Assembly (NCBI GenBank): GCA_947474635.1
Contig: CANJJB010000003.1
Span: forward strand, 1 to 64,000
DNA length: 64,000 nt
Origin: Parachlamydiales bacterium
Lineage (GTDB): Bacteria > Chlamydiota > Chlamydiia > Chlamydiales > Rhabdochlamydiaceae
Direction: 5' to 3'
The notes under the pieces were generated by a model. That model saw only the letters and a program-made list of their open reading frames with translations. It did no database searches and had not been told where the DNA came from. A program made the translations under genes and the position numbers. Shown here one piece after another: positions 9,248-19,596 of the stretch; position 1 is the stretch's first letter; every line of letters begins with the position of its first letter.

Positions 9248-10285
9248 ATGCATTTTACACGCGAGTCTGTTTTTGTAGGAGCTATCCGCTCTTTTTGTTC
9301 ATCGTTTGCTCTTGTTGTCGGAATATCCTTAGGACTTGTGGTTGTCTTTATGGGCATGATGATGTTAGGGGGCAATAACTTCCTTCCTCCTAAATCAGAA
9401 ATAATGGTGATGCCAGATGCGCATGGAAATAGAATGATACTACCTCCGAGTTCTCCTGTGATACTGCGTATCGATTTTTCTGGCGTGATTGGAATGGGAG
9501 ATTTGACAGGTGAAAAAATTCAAAATATTCTCCTCGACTCTCAAGATGATATGCTGAAAGGAGGCAGAGTCAAAGCTGTTCTCTTGTGTATGAACACTCC
9601 TGGAGGCGTTGCTTCTGAAGGAGCTGCTATTTATAGAGCGCTCATGGACTACAAAATGAAATATAAAGTGCCTATTTATACGTACGTAGATGGACTATGC
9701 GCCTCTGGTGGCATGTACATTGCATGCGCAAGTGATAAAATCTACGCAACAGCTTCTAGCGTGATTGGCTCAGTGGGAGTCCGCATGGGTCCTAATTTTA
9801 ACTTTTCAGATGCGATGACAAAAGTGGGCGTATCTGCGCTTACCCTTACTGCTGGAAAAGATAAAGATGAACTAAACCCCTTTCGTCCTTGGAAACCTGA
9901 TGAAGCAGCTTCTCTGCAAACGATTGTATCTGCTATCTACGATCAGTTTATAGATGTTGTGTCTATGGCAAGACCAAAGCTCACTAAAGAAAAACTCGTG
10001 CACGAGTGTGGCGCTGATGTATTCATTGCAGAAGCAGCTGAAATGCACGGCTACATCGATGATGCGATGAGTAATTATATGATGAGCCTTATGGCACTTA
10101 CGCATGCTGCGGGAATTGGCGAGCAGCAACCTTACCAAGTGGTGCAACTCTCTGCCCCCCAACCTTTTTTAGCAGGACTTACGCAATCGGTATTTAAGCA
10201 GGGGAAAATTGTTCATTCACTTGATCTGCCCTACCAATTAAGCCCTGAACTATCAGGAAAGATACTGTATCTCTACCAGCCATAG
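9248..10285 (+). CDS. sppA: Signal peptide peptidase SppA-type serine protease (S49)
   Basis: NTPGGVASEGAAIYRAL, YVDGLCASGGMYIACASDKIYA, SVIGSVGV. Confidence 0.92.
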   Translation: MHFTRESVFVGAIRSFCSSFALVVGISLGLVVVFMGMMMLGGNNFLPPKSEIMVMPDAHGNRMILPPSSPVILRIDFSGVIGMGDLTGEKIQNILLDSQDDMLKGGRVKAVLLCMNTPGGVASEGAAIYRALMDYKMKYKVPIYTYVDGLCASGGMYIACASDKIYATASSVIGSVGVRMGPNFNFSDAMTKVGVSALTLTAGKDKDELNPFRPWKPDEAASLQTIVSAIYDQFIDVVSMARPKLTKEKLVHECGADVFIAEAAEMHGYIDDAMSNYMMSLMALTHAAGIGEQQPYQVVQLSAPQPFLAGLTQSVFKQGKIVHSLDLPYQLSPELSGKILYLYQP

Positions 10286-10288
10286 GCT

Positions 10289-12955
10289 ATGAAGAAATTA
10301 TATCTAGTTGATGCGGTCAATTTTCTCTTTCGATCGTATTATGCTATCAGAAACATGTCAAATCCGCAGGGAGTATCTACCAATGCTCTCTTCGGATTCA
10401 TCCGCTCGATGTATAAAATCATTGAAGATTTTTCTCCTGATTATGTGGTTGCCGTATTTGATGGTCCTGATAATAAAAAAGCACGCACAGCAATATATGC
10501 CGATTATAAAAGTCACCGTAAAGCGATGCCAGAAGATCTTGTTCCACAGCTTACAAAAGCTCTTGAGTGGTGTGAGCTAGCAGGAATTTCAGCGCTATCG
10601 ATTACGGGAGTCGAAGCGGATGACACACTGGGGAGCATTGCTCTATGGGCAGAAAAAGAGGGGATAAAAACCTACATCTGCAGCAGCGATAAAGATCTTT
10701 GCCAACTTGTCAGCGACAACATTTTTCTTGTTCACCCCCATAAAGACAATGCTATGATTGATAGGAAAGGTGTTGAAGAGTTATTCGGCATCAAGCCAGA
10801 GCAGATGGTGGATTACCTTGCAATCACAGGTGATGCTTCTGATAATATTCCAGGCCTTGAAGGATTTGGGCCGAAAACAACAGCAGGCCTGCTGAAAGAG
10901 TTTGGTACTTTGGATTATCTTTTAGAACATCCAGAAGTAGTATCTGGTGAAAAAAAACAAGAAACACTCCGTAATGGAAAAGAGATTGCGCACTTAAGTA
11001 GAAAACTTGCAACGATTGATCCAAACGTTGACTTTCCGAAAGAGGAGACATTTTTCCATCTTAAAGAGCCCGCTGTTGAAAAACTTAAAACTTTCTACCA
11101 AGAGATGAACTTCCTCTCTCTTCTGAAGGAACTAGATGTTACGCACGTTGCTAAAACAAGCGGAAAAGAAGAAACGCTCACTTACACGCTTGTAAATGAC
11201 GTAGATAGTTTAGAAAAAATGGTTAGCATACTTTCAAAAGCTCCCTCCATCTGTTTTGACACAGAAACAACTAGTATTGTTCCTATGGAAGCAAAACTAG
11301 TGGGTGTAGGATTTGCGGCATGTCCCTCTGAGGCATGGTACATTCCCATCAATGGCGCGCTACCAAAAAAAATCATCTTTGAGAAACTAAAAGACTTATT
11401 TAGCAACCCTGATAGCGGATTTTATGGCCATAATGTTAAGTACGATCTGCACGTTTTATCTAATGAAGACTTGCCACTACCTTACATCATCTTTGATACC
11501 ATTTTAGCTTCCTATTTGCTCACTCCTCAAAATCCAAGGCATGGTCTTGACTCACTCTCTTTAGAAAAATTACATAAAGTGAAAATTCCTATTTCCGATC
11601 TTATCGGAAAAGGGAAAACAATGATCTCTATGGAAGATGTTCCTATAGAGCAGGTCGCAAATTATTGCTGCGAAGATGCAGACTGCACAGTGCGCCTTAA
11701 AGAGCTCTTTGAGCCAGATCTTGTGAAAGAAGATGTTTTGTGTGTTTTACAAGATGTTGAACTGCCGCTTGTTCCTATTCTCTTGTCGATGGAAAGACGG
11801 GGCATTTTTATGGACGCTGATATTTTAAAAAAAATGTCTCATGAGCTAGCAGCCGATATCAAAAGATTGGAAAAAACGATCTACGAACTAGCAGGACAAG
11901 AATTTAATCTCAATTCGCCCAAACAGCTCAGTCAGATTCTGTTTGAAAAAATGGAGATCAAACCTCCCAAAAAAACAAAGACGGGCTACTCAACAAGTGC
12001 AGATGTATTAGAAGAGCTGCATGAAGGCAATCCAATTGTTAAGGAGATTCTTGAATACAGAGTTACTGAAAAGCTGCGCTCTACCTACGTCGACTCTCTT
12101 CCTCAAATGATCAATGCAAAAACAGGTCGCATCCACTGCACATTCAATCAATCAGGCACTGCAACAGGAAGACTCTCTTGCCAAGATCCTAACCTGCAAA
12201 ATATTCCCGTACGCTCTCTTGCCGGTAAAAAAATACGTGAGGCTTTTAAACCACAAGAATCTGGCTGGAGTTTTTTTTCAGCAGACTACTCCCAAATTGA
12301 GCTGCGACTTCTTGCCCACTTGTCAGAAGATCCTCTTCTTTTAAAAGCCTTCCAAGAGAATGAAGACGTACATGCTTATACGGCATCTTTGGTTTTTGAT
12401 GTACCCCTCAAAGAGGTTTCTCCTGAAATGCGCCAAAAAGCAAAGGCGGTTAACTTCGGTGTTATCTATGGACAACAAGCCTTTGGACTCTCGCAGGGTC
12501 TTGGTATTCCCTATAAAGAGGCTGCCTCTTTCATAGAGAAGTACTTTGAGCGCTACAAGAAAGTAAAGGAATTTCTTGAATTTTGCAAAGAAAGCGCCCA
12601 CAAAACAGGTGTTGCTATGACAATTACGGGCAGGAAGCGCCCTATACCAGATATTGACAGCAAAAATCCTATGGTGCGCGCTGCTGCTGAAAGGCTTGCT
12701 GTGAACACTCCCTTGCAAGGAACGCAAGCCGATCTCATCAAAATAGCGATGATTCAGATCGACTCTTACCTCCAAGCTCATAAACACATGGGGCATATGC
12801 TCCTTCAGATCCACGATGAACTTTTATTTGAATCGCCAGAGGGTGAAGTTACAGGGCTTTCTCATCATGTCCAGCATGCAATGGAAAAGGTGATTCACTT
12901 AAAGGTTCCTCTTAAAGTTCATATTTCAATTGGAAAAAATTGGGGGGAGTGCTAA
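10289..12955 (+). CDS. polA: DNA polymerase I, with 5' nuclease, 3'-5' exonuclease (DTETT) and polymerase domains
   Basis: DFxPDYVVAVFDGPD, FDTETTSI, SADYSQIELRLLAHLS, AKAVNFGVIYG, QIHDELLFE. Confidence 0.98.
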   Translation: MKKLYLVDAVNFLFRSYYAIRNMSNPQGVSTNALFGFIRSMYKIIEDFSPDYVVAVFDGPDNKKARTAIYADYKSHRKAMPEDLVPQLTKALEWCELAGISALSITGVEADDTLGSIALWAEKEGIKTYICSSDKDLCQLVSDNIFLVHPHKDNAMIDRKGVEELFGIKPEQMVDYLAITGDASDNIPGLEGFGPKTTAGLLKEFGTLDYLLEHPEVVSGEKKQETLRNGKEIAHLSRKLATIDPNVDFPKEETFFHLKEPAVEKLKTFYQEMNFLSLLKELDVTHVAKTSGKEETLTYTLVNDVDSLEKMVSILSKAPSICFDTETTSIVPMEAKLVGVGFAACPSEAWYIPINGALPKKIIFEKLKDLFSNPDSGFYGHNVKYDLHVLSNEDLPLPYIIFDTILASYLLTPQNPRHGLDSLSLEKLHKVKIPISDLIGKGKTMISMEDVPIEQVANYCCEDADCTVRLKELFEPDLVKEDVLCVLQDVELPLVPILLSMERRGIFMDADILKKMSHELAADIKRLEKTIYELAGQEFNLNSPKQLSQILFEKMEIKPPKKTKTGYSTSADVLEELHEGNPIVKEILEYRVTEKLRSTYVDSLPQMINAKTGRIHCTFNQSGTATGRLSCQDPNLQNIPVRSLAGKKIREAFKPQESGWSFFSADYSQIELRLLAHLSEDPLLLKAFQENEDVHAYTASLVFDVPLKEVSPEMRQKAKAVNFGVIYGQQAFGLSQGLGIPYKEAASFIEKYFERYKKVKEFLEFCKESAHKTGVAMTITGRKRPIPDIDSKNPMVRAAAERLAVNTPLQGTQADLIKIAMIQIDSYLQAHKHMGHMLLQIHDELLFESPEGEVTGLSHHVQHAMEKVIHLKVPLKVHISIGKNWGEC

Positions 12956-12957
12956 CG

Positions 12958-13563
12958 TTGAGGAAAATTGCCATAACAGGTGGGCTTTCCTCTGGAAAGT
13001 CAACAGTAGGTCTCCTTTTGAAAGATAGTGGGGCTTATGTTGTAAGCGCTGATACGATTGTTCATCAATTGTTATCAAGTGATACTGACATAAGTCGGCA
13101 AGTGGTCAAATTATTAGGTCAGGGTATTTGCACTAACGATCGGATCGATCGCAAAAAAATCGCCAACATCGTGTTTTTCGATCCAGTTAAGTTAAAAGCA
13201 TTAGATACCATTTTACACCCCGCTGTTAAAAAAGAAATTGCTAAGCAATATGAACAGGTAAAAAACGATTCTTCTTATATTTTTTTCGTGGCAGAGATCC
13301 CTCTTCTTTATGAAACAGGAATGGAAAAATTATTCGATGCAGTTATTGCTGTTAGCACAGACCCTAGCGTGGCACTTTCCAGATATATGCAAACCACAGG
13401 CCTTGGCCGAAAAGATTTTGAAGCAAGAATGAATTATCAACAAAAACCCTTAGAAAAAGAAAAAAAAGCAGATTTTATTATCGTCAATAACGGAGATCTC
13501 ACAAATTTGAAAAAAAATGTTGTTAGCACCCTCCAGCAATTAAAGGAGTACTTTTCCGAATGA
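12958..13563 (+). CDS. coaE: Dephospho-CoA kinase (probable TTG start at 12958)
   Basis: [16 protein letters not shown]-loop, [25 protein letters not shown]. Confidence 0.93.
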   Translation: MRKIAITGGLSSGKSTVGLLLKDSGAYVVSADTIVHQLLSSDTDISRQVVKLLGQGICTNDRIDRKKIANIVFFDPVKLKALDTILHPAVKKEIAKQYEQVKNDSSYIFFVAEIPLLYETGMEKLFDAVIAVSTDPSVALSRYMQTTGLGRKDFEARMNYQQKPLEKEKKADFIIVNNGDLTNLKKNVVSTLQQLKEYFSE

Positions 13564-14939
13564 AACCAGAAGACCAACCGAATTCCGTTTCCGCATCTTC
13601 CCCTGAAATAGAAAAAAAGAGCAATTTCATCCCGCCCCCTCTCGTGCAACCTTCTCCCATACAACCTTCTACAGGGCAAGAAGAGATCACAAAAGTTGCC
13701 GATCTTCAGAGAATGGATGTCGATGCTCTCAATAACTATGCCCGCAATATAGGACTCCGTCATCTAGGCGCGCTGACTAAATCCCAAATGGTTTTTGAAA
13801 TCGCTAAAGCCAAGTCTGAAAGACCAAACGAAATCCTTGTCGGAGAAGGTGTGTTAGAAGTTCTCCCCGACGGTTTTGGATTTTTAAGATCCCCTAACTA
13901 CAACTACATGCCTTCTGCTGAAGATATCTACGTCTCTCCTGCTCAAATCCGCAGGTTTGATCTGAAAAAAGGAGACACTGTATACGGAACGCTGAAAGCT
14001 CCTAAAGAAAAAGAAAAATATTTTGCTCTTTTAAAAGTAGACAAAATCAATAACGAGCCTCCTGAGGCTGCTAAAGAGCGTATCTTATTTGAAAACTTGA
14101 CGCCTCTCCACCCGAATGTCCGCTTTGTCATGGAAACAACAAAAGACAAGCTCCTTACGCGCGTGCTCGATCTTGCAGCTCCTATCGGTAAAGGACAACG
14201 TGGACTTATTGTTGCTCCTCCTCGCACAGGAAAAACAGTCATTCTACAAAACATTGCTAATGCTCTAACAACAAATAACCCAGAAATCACGTTAATTGTT
14301 CTTCTGATCGATGAGCGCCCAGAAGAAGTAACGGACATGATCAGAAGTGTCAAAGGGGAAGTCATCTCTTCAACATTTGATGAGCCACCTGAAAGACACG
14401 TTCAAATCGCAGAAATGGTTATCGAAAAAGCAAGACGCCTTGTTGAGTACCGCCATGATGTTGTCATTCTTCTTGACTCGTTAACAAGACTTGCAAGAGC
14501 CTACAATACCGTCCAACCACACTCTGGTAAAATTTTGAGTGGTGGTGTCGATGCAAATGCTCTGCATAAACCAAAAAGATTTTTTGGCGCTGCAAGAAAC
14601 ATCGAACAAGGTGGCTCGCTCACGATCATTGCAACAGCTCTGATTGACACGGGCTCTCGTATGGATGAGGTTATCTTTGAAGAGTTCAAAGGAACCGGCA
14701 ACATGGAGCTCGTGCTCGATCGTAAATTGGCTGATAGACGCATGTGGCCAGCTGTAGATCTCGTGAAGAGTGGAACGCGTAAAGAAGAGCTTCTCTATCA
14801 TCCGGAAGAATTAGAAAAGATTTACCTCTTAAGACAAGCGCTTGCTGATCTCTCTTCTATAGATGCCATGAACCTACTTTCGGGCAGATTAAAAAAGAGC
14901 AACAACAATATCGAGTTCCTCTTAAGCATGAAAGATTAA
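13560..14939 (+). CDS. rho: Transcription termination factor Rho
   Basis: [85 protein letters not shown]. Confidence 0.98.
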   Translation: MKPEDQPNSVSASSPEIEKKSNFIPPPLVQPSPIQPSTGQEEITKVADLQRMDVDALNNYARNIGLRHLGALTKSQMVFEIAKAKSERPNEILVGEGVLEVLPDGFGFLRSPNYNYMPSAEDIYVSPAQIRRFDLKKGDTVYGTLKAPKEKEKYFALLKVDKINNEPPEAAKERILFENLTPLHPNVRFVMETTKDKLLTRVLDLAAPIGKGQRGLIVAPPRTGKTVILQNIANALTTNNPEITLIVLLIDERPEEVTDMIRSVKGEVISSTFDEPPERHVQIAEMVIEKARRLVEYRHDVVILLDSLTRLARAYNTVQPHSGKILSGGVDANALHKPKRFFGAARNIEQGGSLTIIATALIDTGSRMDEVIFEEFKGTGNMELVLDRKLADRRMWPAVDLVKSGTRKEELLYHPEELEKIYLLRQALADLSSIDAMNLLSGRLKKSNNNIEFLLSMKD

Positions 14940-14949
14940 TTCTTTTTTG

Positions 14950-14969
14950 GGAGGTTCTAACGAACCTCC
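14950..14969. terminator. Hairpin GGAGGTTC-TAAC-GAACCTCC downstream of rho
   Basis: Perfect 8-bp stem, 4-nt loop 10 bp after the rho stop. The following T-run is short, so the terminator assignment is tentative. Confidence 0.45.
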
Positions 14970-15061
14970 TTCCACACAGATTCTTAATCATATTTAGTAT
15001 TTTACTTTAAAATAGATACCGCGTTAGAATGGTTACTAAATCTTACGGTTTCTGGAGGCTT

Positions 15062-16660
15062 ATGCTAAAAAAAGTGGGTCTGTATTTGCTTTGTGCTTTG
15101 CTTTTTTCTTCTTGCCAGAAGAAAGAACCTTCTTCCGCTACGCAAAAAGTTCTACGCATTAATGTACATCAAGAGCCTGTCACAATGGACCCAAGAAAGG
15201 GAAGCGATTGGATCGGCTCTGTCATGCACTTTACGCTTTTCGAAGGATTGATGCGTTTTAATCCAGATGGATCACTGACACCTGCACAAGCAAAATCTGT
15301 AGATATTTCTAATGATCGCCTTGTTTATACTTTCCATTTACGCGATACAGTATGGTCTAATGGTGAGCCAGTCACTGCCCAAGATTTTGAAATGAGCTGG
15401 AAAAAAATTCTCTCACCTGACTTTCACGCTCCCAATGCTCATCTTTTCTATTCTATCAAAAATGCAGAAAAGATGAAAAAAGGGGAAGCAGGTCCCGAAG
15501 ATGTCGGCATTGCCTCCCTCAATAGCAAAACATTAGTTGTAACGTTAGAAAAACCCACACCCTATTTTTTAAACCTCGTCTCTTTTTGCACCTTTTATCC
15601 CGCATCTCATGAAGTAGATACAAGTACCCCTAATTGGGCCTTAGAAGCTGGCTCTTCTTTTGTCTCTAATGGCCCTTTTTCTTTAGCAACATGGAAACAC
15701 CACAATGAAGTGACATTTCAGAAAAACCCTCTTTACTGGAATGCAAAAGACATCCAACTAGAACAAATCCACGTGAGTATGATTTCAGATGGGAATACAG
15801 CTCTTCAAATGTTTAATAAAGGAGCGCTGGATGTTATCGGTCTTGGTATTTCTCCCATACCCCCTGATGCCATTTTAAAATTCGCAAAAAAAGGACTTCT
15901 CCACGTCAATCATTTTCCTGGGACTACCATCCTTTGCTTCAATGTCCATCAATTTCCTTTTAACAACTTGCACATTCGAAAAGCTTTTGCCCTTGCCCTT
16001 GACCGCAAAGAACTCGTTGAAAATATCGCAGGACCCGAAGGAGAAATCGCAACCGGTATGATCCCTCTTGGATTAAAAAACGGCACCTCACTATCTTTTT
16101 TAGAAAACTGCAACCGCCTTCTTGCTAAGCAGCATTTCGCAATGGGTCTGAAAGAACTCGGCATATCCCTCAAAGAGTTCCCTACGATTACCTATAGCTA
16201 CACCTCTAGCGGAAACAATCACGCTCTTGCACAAGCTATTCAACATCAATTAACAAGTCACCTCGGCATCAAAGTAAACCTTGAGCAATCAGACTACAAA
16301 ACACTCATGGATAAACTCTCCTCTCGTAGCTATGAAATAGCCCAATCTTTCTGGGTTGCGCAGTACCATGACCCGATGAACATCCTGGAGCGCTTTAAGT
16401 ACAAAACTAACACAAAAAATTACCCCGGCTGGGAAAATCCCACCTTCGCTCAACTACTAGACAAAAGCATATTCGACCCTACACCTGAACAAAGAGCCAA
16501 AACACTTGAACTTGCAGAAGCTTTGCTCTTAGAAGAAATGCCTCTACTGCCACTTTACCATTGGTCCTCTGCCTTTATGACACAACCCTACGTCTCCGGT
16601 TACAAAACCTCTGCTAATGGCGTCTTTGACTATTCCCACCTAAAATTAGAGAGTCGCTAA
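15062..16660 (+). CDS. Peptide ABC transporter substrate-binding lipoprotein (OppA family)
   Basis: Lipobox LLFSSC, HQEPVTMDPRKGSD, FEGLMRFNPDGSLTPAQAKS, RKAFALALDRKELVEN. Confidence 0.93.
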   Translation: MLKKVGLYLLCALLFSSCQKKEPSSATQKVLRINVHQEPVTMDPRKGSDWIGSVMHFTLFEGLMRFNPDGSLTPAQAKSVDISNDRLVYTFHLRDTVWSNGEPVTAQDFEMSWKKILSPDFHAPNAHLFYSIKNAEKMKKGEAGPEDVGIASLNSKTLVVTLEKPTPYFLNLVSFCTFYPASHEVDTSTPNWALEAGSSFVSNGPFSLATWKHHNEVTFQKNPLYWNAKDIQLEQIHVSMISDGNTALQMFNKGALDVIGLGISPIPPDAILKFAKKGLLHVNHFPGTTILCFNVHQFPFNNLHIRKAFALALDRKELVENIAGPEGEIATGMIPLGLKNGTSLSFLENCNRLLAKQHFAMGLKELGISLKEFPTITYSYTSSGNNHALAQAIQHQLTSHLGIKVNLEQSDYKTLMDKLSSRSYEIAQSFWVAQYHDPMNILERFKYKTNTKNYPGWENPTFAQLLDKSIFDPTPEQRAKTLELAEALLLEEMPLLPLYHWSSAFMTQPYVSGYKTSANGVFDYSHLKLESR

Positions 16661-16662
16661 AC

Positions 16663-17055
16663 ATGAGAACAAATCCTAGAGTAGGCGTTGGTGTTGTTGT
16701 TATCAGAGAAGGGAAAATTCTCTTAGGCAAAAGAAAAAGTTCCCACGGCGCTGGAGAGTGGTCAACGCCAGGAGGGCACCTTGAATTTGGAGAAAGTGTG
16801 GAAGACTGCGCCCTCCGAGAGCTAGCTGAAGAAACAGGCTTAAAAGCACTCTCCTTACAATTAGGCCCTTGGGTTAATAATGTGATCGATGATACAAAAC
16901 ATTACGTAACTCTTGTTGTCTTCGCAGACACATTTGAAGGAGAACCCCAACTACTGGAGCCACACAAATGTGAAGGATGGGAGTGGTTTGCCTGGGATGC
17001 ATTACCATCTCCTCTTTTTCCACCCGTTGCTTCTTTTCTTAAAAAACTAACATAG
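16663..17055 (+). CDS. NUDIX hydrolase
   Basis: Nudix box GGHLEFGESVEDCALRELAEETGL. Confidence 0.95.
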   Translation: MRTNPRVGVGVVVIREGKILLGKRKSSHGAGEWSTPGGHLEFGESVEDCALRELAEETGLKALSLQLGPWVNNVIDDTKHYVTLVVFADTFEGEPQLLEPHKCEGWEWFAWDALPSPLFPPVASFLKKLT

Positions 17056-17062
17056 GAGTTTT

Positions 17063-17680
17063 ATGAAGTCAAAAATTGCCATTTACCTTGCAGGAAGCGT
17101 AAAAAAAGGACACGAAAAAACAGATGAGTCTTTTTGGACAGAAGAAGACATGGCATTTTTACAAACAAACCTACCCGAATATAAAATTGCCTTCTTAAAC
17201 CCTTCCTTCCGAGCTGACAATTTATCAGACAATCGCTCTGTATTTGGTAGAGATATGACACAGGTTTTTAGCAGCCACCTTATTTTTGTTGATGCGCGTG
17301 ATCGTAGAGGACTGGGAGTCGGTGCAGAAATGATGTGGGCAAAAGTTAACAAAATTCCTGTTGTGACTTGGTCACCTAAAAATTCTCACTACAGCAAAGA
17401 TCTCGCCACTCTTTTGGGAGTGCCTATCTCTAACTTCATTCATCCCTTTGTAGAAATACTAAGCGATAAAATTGTGCAAGATCTTGCAGAAGGAGCCAAG
17501 TGGATTCATGAAATGATGTCCACTCCCTCCTTTCCCATCAAAGGAATAGAAGAAATTACCAATGCCATGCAGTACTACAAAGAAACGCAATTGCACAACG
17601 ATACTCCCATGAAAGAGCTCGTAGCTTTTAGCGAAGAGTTGGAAGAGCGCATGTGTAGAGTGCCCCCACGCATGGTTTAG
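17063..17680 (+). CDS. Nucleoside 2-deoxyribosyltransferase-like protein
   Basis: YLAGSVKKGHEKT, FVDARDRRGLGVGAEMMWAKVNKIPVV (D...G.E.G.A pattern of NDT-like fold). Confidence 0.6.
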   Translation: MKSKIAIYLAGSVKKGHEKTDESFWTEEDMAFLQTNLPEYKIAFLNPSFRADNLSDNRSVFGRDMTQVFSSHLIFVDARDRRGLGVGAEMMWAKVNKIPVVTWSPKNSHYSKDLATLLGVPISNFIHPFVEILSDKIVQDLAEGAKWIHEMMSTPSFPIKGIEEITNAMQYYKETQLHNDTPMKELVAFSEELEERMCRVPPRMV

Positions 17681-17865
17681 CGTTTGTGACTCGATGATAG
17701 AAATGCAGGTACTTATCTTTTTCTGTATGCACTTTTATCATTTTAAAAAATCACCCGTCACCACACGACAGCGCGATGTTGCAAACTCTTAAGCCTCTTA
17801 ATCCATAAATAACATTTTTTAGAAAACCACGCACATGCTATATGCTAAATAAGTAGGGTATTTAC

Positions 17866-18702
17866 ATGCGTTTAGTTATAAGTTTGTTTTCTCTTTTTGT
17901 TGCAGGATACGGGATTTTTTGGATCGCAGGCAATCATCCTGACATAAAAACAAAAGTCGAAGAAGTTCTAGATGTAGGCAATTTCCATACGCTGGAAATT
18001 CGCTACACATCCAACCAAATCATGGAAAAACACCGCAAAGAACTTTTAAAAGATAACAGACATCGTTATTTAGATCCGCTTCTAGAATTCTATCCCTATC
18101 TCATGATGGAAGTAAAGTATACGCTAAGTGATAACAAAACGCATGAAAGCATGGTGCTCTGGGATCTAACCGATGGAGAGATGGTCATCAACACAAAAGA
18201 GTGGGAAAAAACACACGGCTTTGGTGATTGCATTTATGCAGACACAAACGTACAAGAATTTAAAATCCTTAGCTTGCTTGCTAAAAAAGGGGGCTCTCTT
18301 GATCGTGATGGCCTCTCTAAATCTCTAAACATCGACCAAGAAATTTTAGACAGCTGGATCCAAAGCTGCCAAAAGAAAAAGCTCATTGTCCAATCAGGTA
18401 ATGATTATAGACTCCACCTGAATGCTCCCCGTTTACGCACAGTGCCTGAAACACGCATCGATGAGTGGCTCGTAACAAAGCCCTACAAAAAAGCAATACG
18501 TCTTCCTAGACAATTTAGTTCAGCGCAAATTGAAAAAATAGCAAAAGCAGCTTTTGGTCAAGATTTTGCAATACGCAAAATCACTTATGTCTATCTTCCT
18601 GTTCACAGCATCGTTGTACAAAATCCCGATGACTCAACGCACATCAGCCACTGGAATGCGCTCAATGGTAGACGTCTTTCTCATGCTGATCTTATTCGCT
18701 AG
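17866..18702 (+). CDS. Hypothetical membrane-anchored protein with possible winged-helix region
   Basis: N-terminal TM segment. KILSLLAKKGGSLDRDGLSKSLNIDQEILDSWIQSCQKKKLIV resembles a wHTH. Confidence 0.6.
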   Translation: MRLVISLFSLFVAGYGIFWIAGNHPDIKTKVEEVLDVGNFHTLEIRYTSNQIMEKHRKELLKDNRHRYLDPLLEFYPYLMMEVKYTLSDNKTHESMVLWDLTDGEMVINTKEWEKTHGFGDCIYADTNVQEFKILSLLAKKGGSLDRDGLSKSLNIDQEILDSWIQSCQKKKLIVQSGNDYRLHLNAPRLRTVPETRIDEWLVTKPYKKAIRLPRQFSSAQIEKIAKAAFGQDFAIRKITYVYLPVHSIVVQNPDDSTHISHWNALNGRRLSHADLIR

Positions 18703-18737
18703 ACATTAGAAAACATTCCTGCTATCAAGCATAAATA

Positions 18738-19595
18738 ATGAAAAAATTAAAGATCATCATCATTGCTTTTCTTTTGTGCGGAGTAAGCGCTCTAACTGTT
18801 TGGTTTTTTTATAGCCAAGATATCGCCCTGCTAAATCCCAAAGGCATCATTGCTTTAAAGCAGCGTAACTTAATGATTACAGCAACATGGCTCATGCTGA
18901 TTGTTGTTGTGCCTGTTTTTATTATGACTGCTATTTTTGCCTGGAAATACAGAGATGGCAACAAAGCAGAGCACAAGCCCGATTGGGATACAAGTCACTT
19001 AGCAGAGTGTTTCTGGTGGGGAGTTCCTTGCGTCATCGTACTATTTTTGGCACTGATCACGTGGTCCTCTAGTCATGAACTCAGCCCCTATAAACCAATT
19101 GTCACAGAAAAAAAACCGATGACAATCCAAGTCGTTGCACTCCAGTGGAAATGGCTTTTTATCTATCCAGAGCAGAAAATTGCGACTATTAACTTCGTGC
19201 AATTTCCTGAAAACGTTCCTATTAATTTTGAAATCACGGCAGATGCACCTATGAATTCTTTTTGGATTCCCCAGTTAGGTGGGCAGATTTACGCCATGCC
19301 TGCGATGAAAACGCAGCTTCATCTGATTGCTAATGAAGCGGGAACATTTAGAGGATCCTCTGCCAATATCAGTGGGGATGGATTTGCAGGAATGGTGTTT
19401 ACTGCTAAAGCTAGCTCCGAAGAAGAATTTAATAGCTGGGTGCAATCCGTGCGCTCATCTGGCAAAGGCTTAAATCGTGAAGTATATAACGATTTAGTTA
19501 CTCCCAGCCAGAGCCCCACACCTATTTATTACGAGCTAAAAAAAGATGGCCTTTTTGATGATATCATCATGCAGTACATGATGCCTATGGAGTAA
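18738..19595 (+). CDS. cyoA: Cytochrome bo-type quinol oxidase subunit II
   Basis: [68 protein letters not shown]. Confidence 0.95.
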   Translation: MKKLKIIIIAFLLCGVSALTVWFFYSQDIALLNPKGIIALKQRNLMITATWLMLIVVVPVFIMTAIFAWKYRDGNKAEHKPDWDTSHLAECFWWGVPCVIVLFLALITWSSSHELSPYKPIVTEKKPMTIQVVALQWKWLFIYPEQKIATINFVQFPENVPINFEITADAPMNSFWIPQLGGQIYAMPAMKTQLHLIANEAGTFRGSSANISGDGFAGMVFTAKASSEEEFNSWVQSVRSSGKGLNREVYNDLVTPSQSPTPIYYELKKDGLFDDIIMQYMMPME

Positions 19596-19596
19596 C

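Noticed and set aside
12341-12814. 157-aa ORF antisense to polA (and many similar antisense ORFs in the track)
   Set aside because: Lies entirely opposite a clearly conserved gene. Shadow ORFs are common here and show no motif or RBS.
17681-17865. 185-bp intergenic region considered as an ncRNA
   Set aside because: No convincing stem or terminator could be drawn by eye; left unannotated
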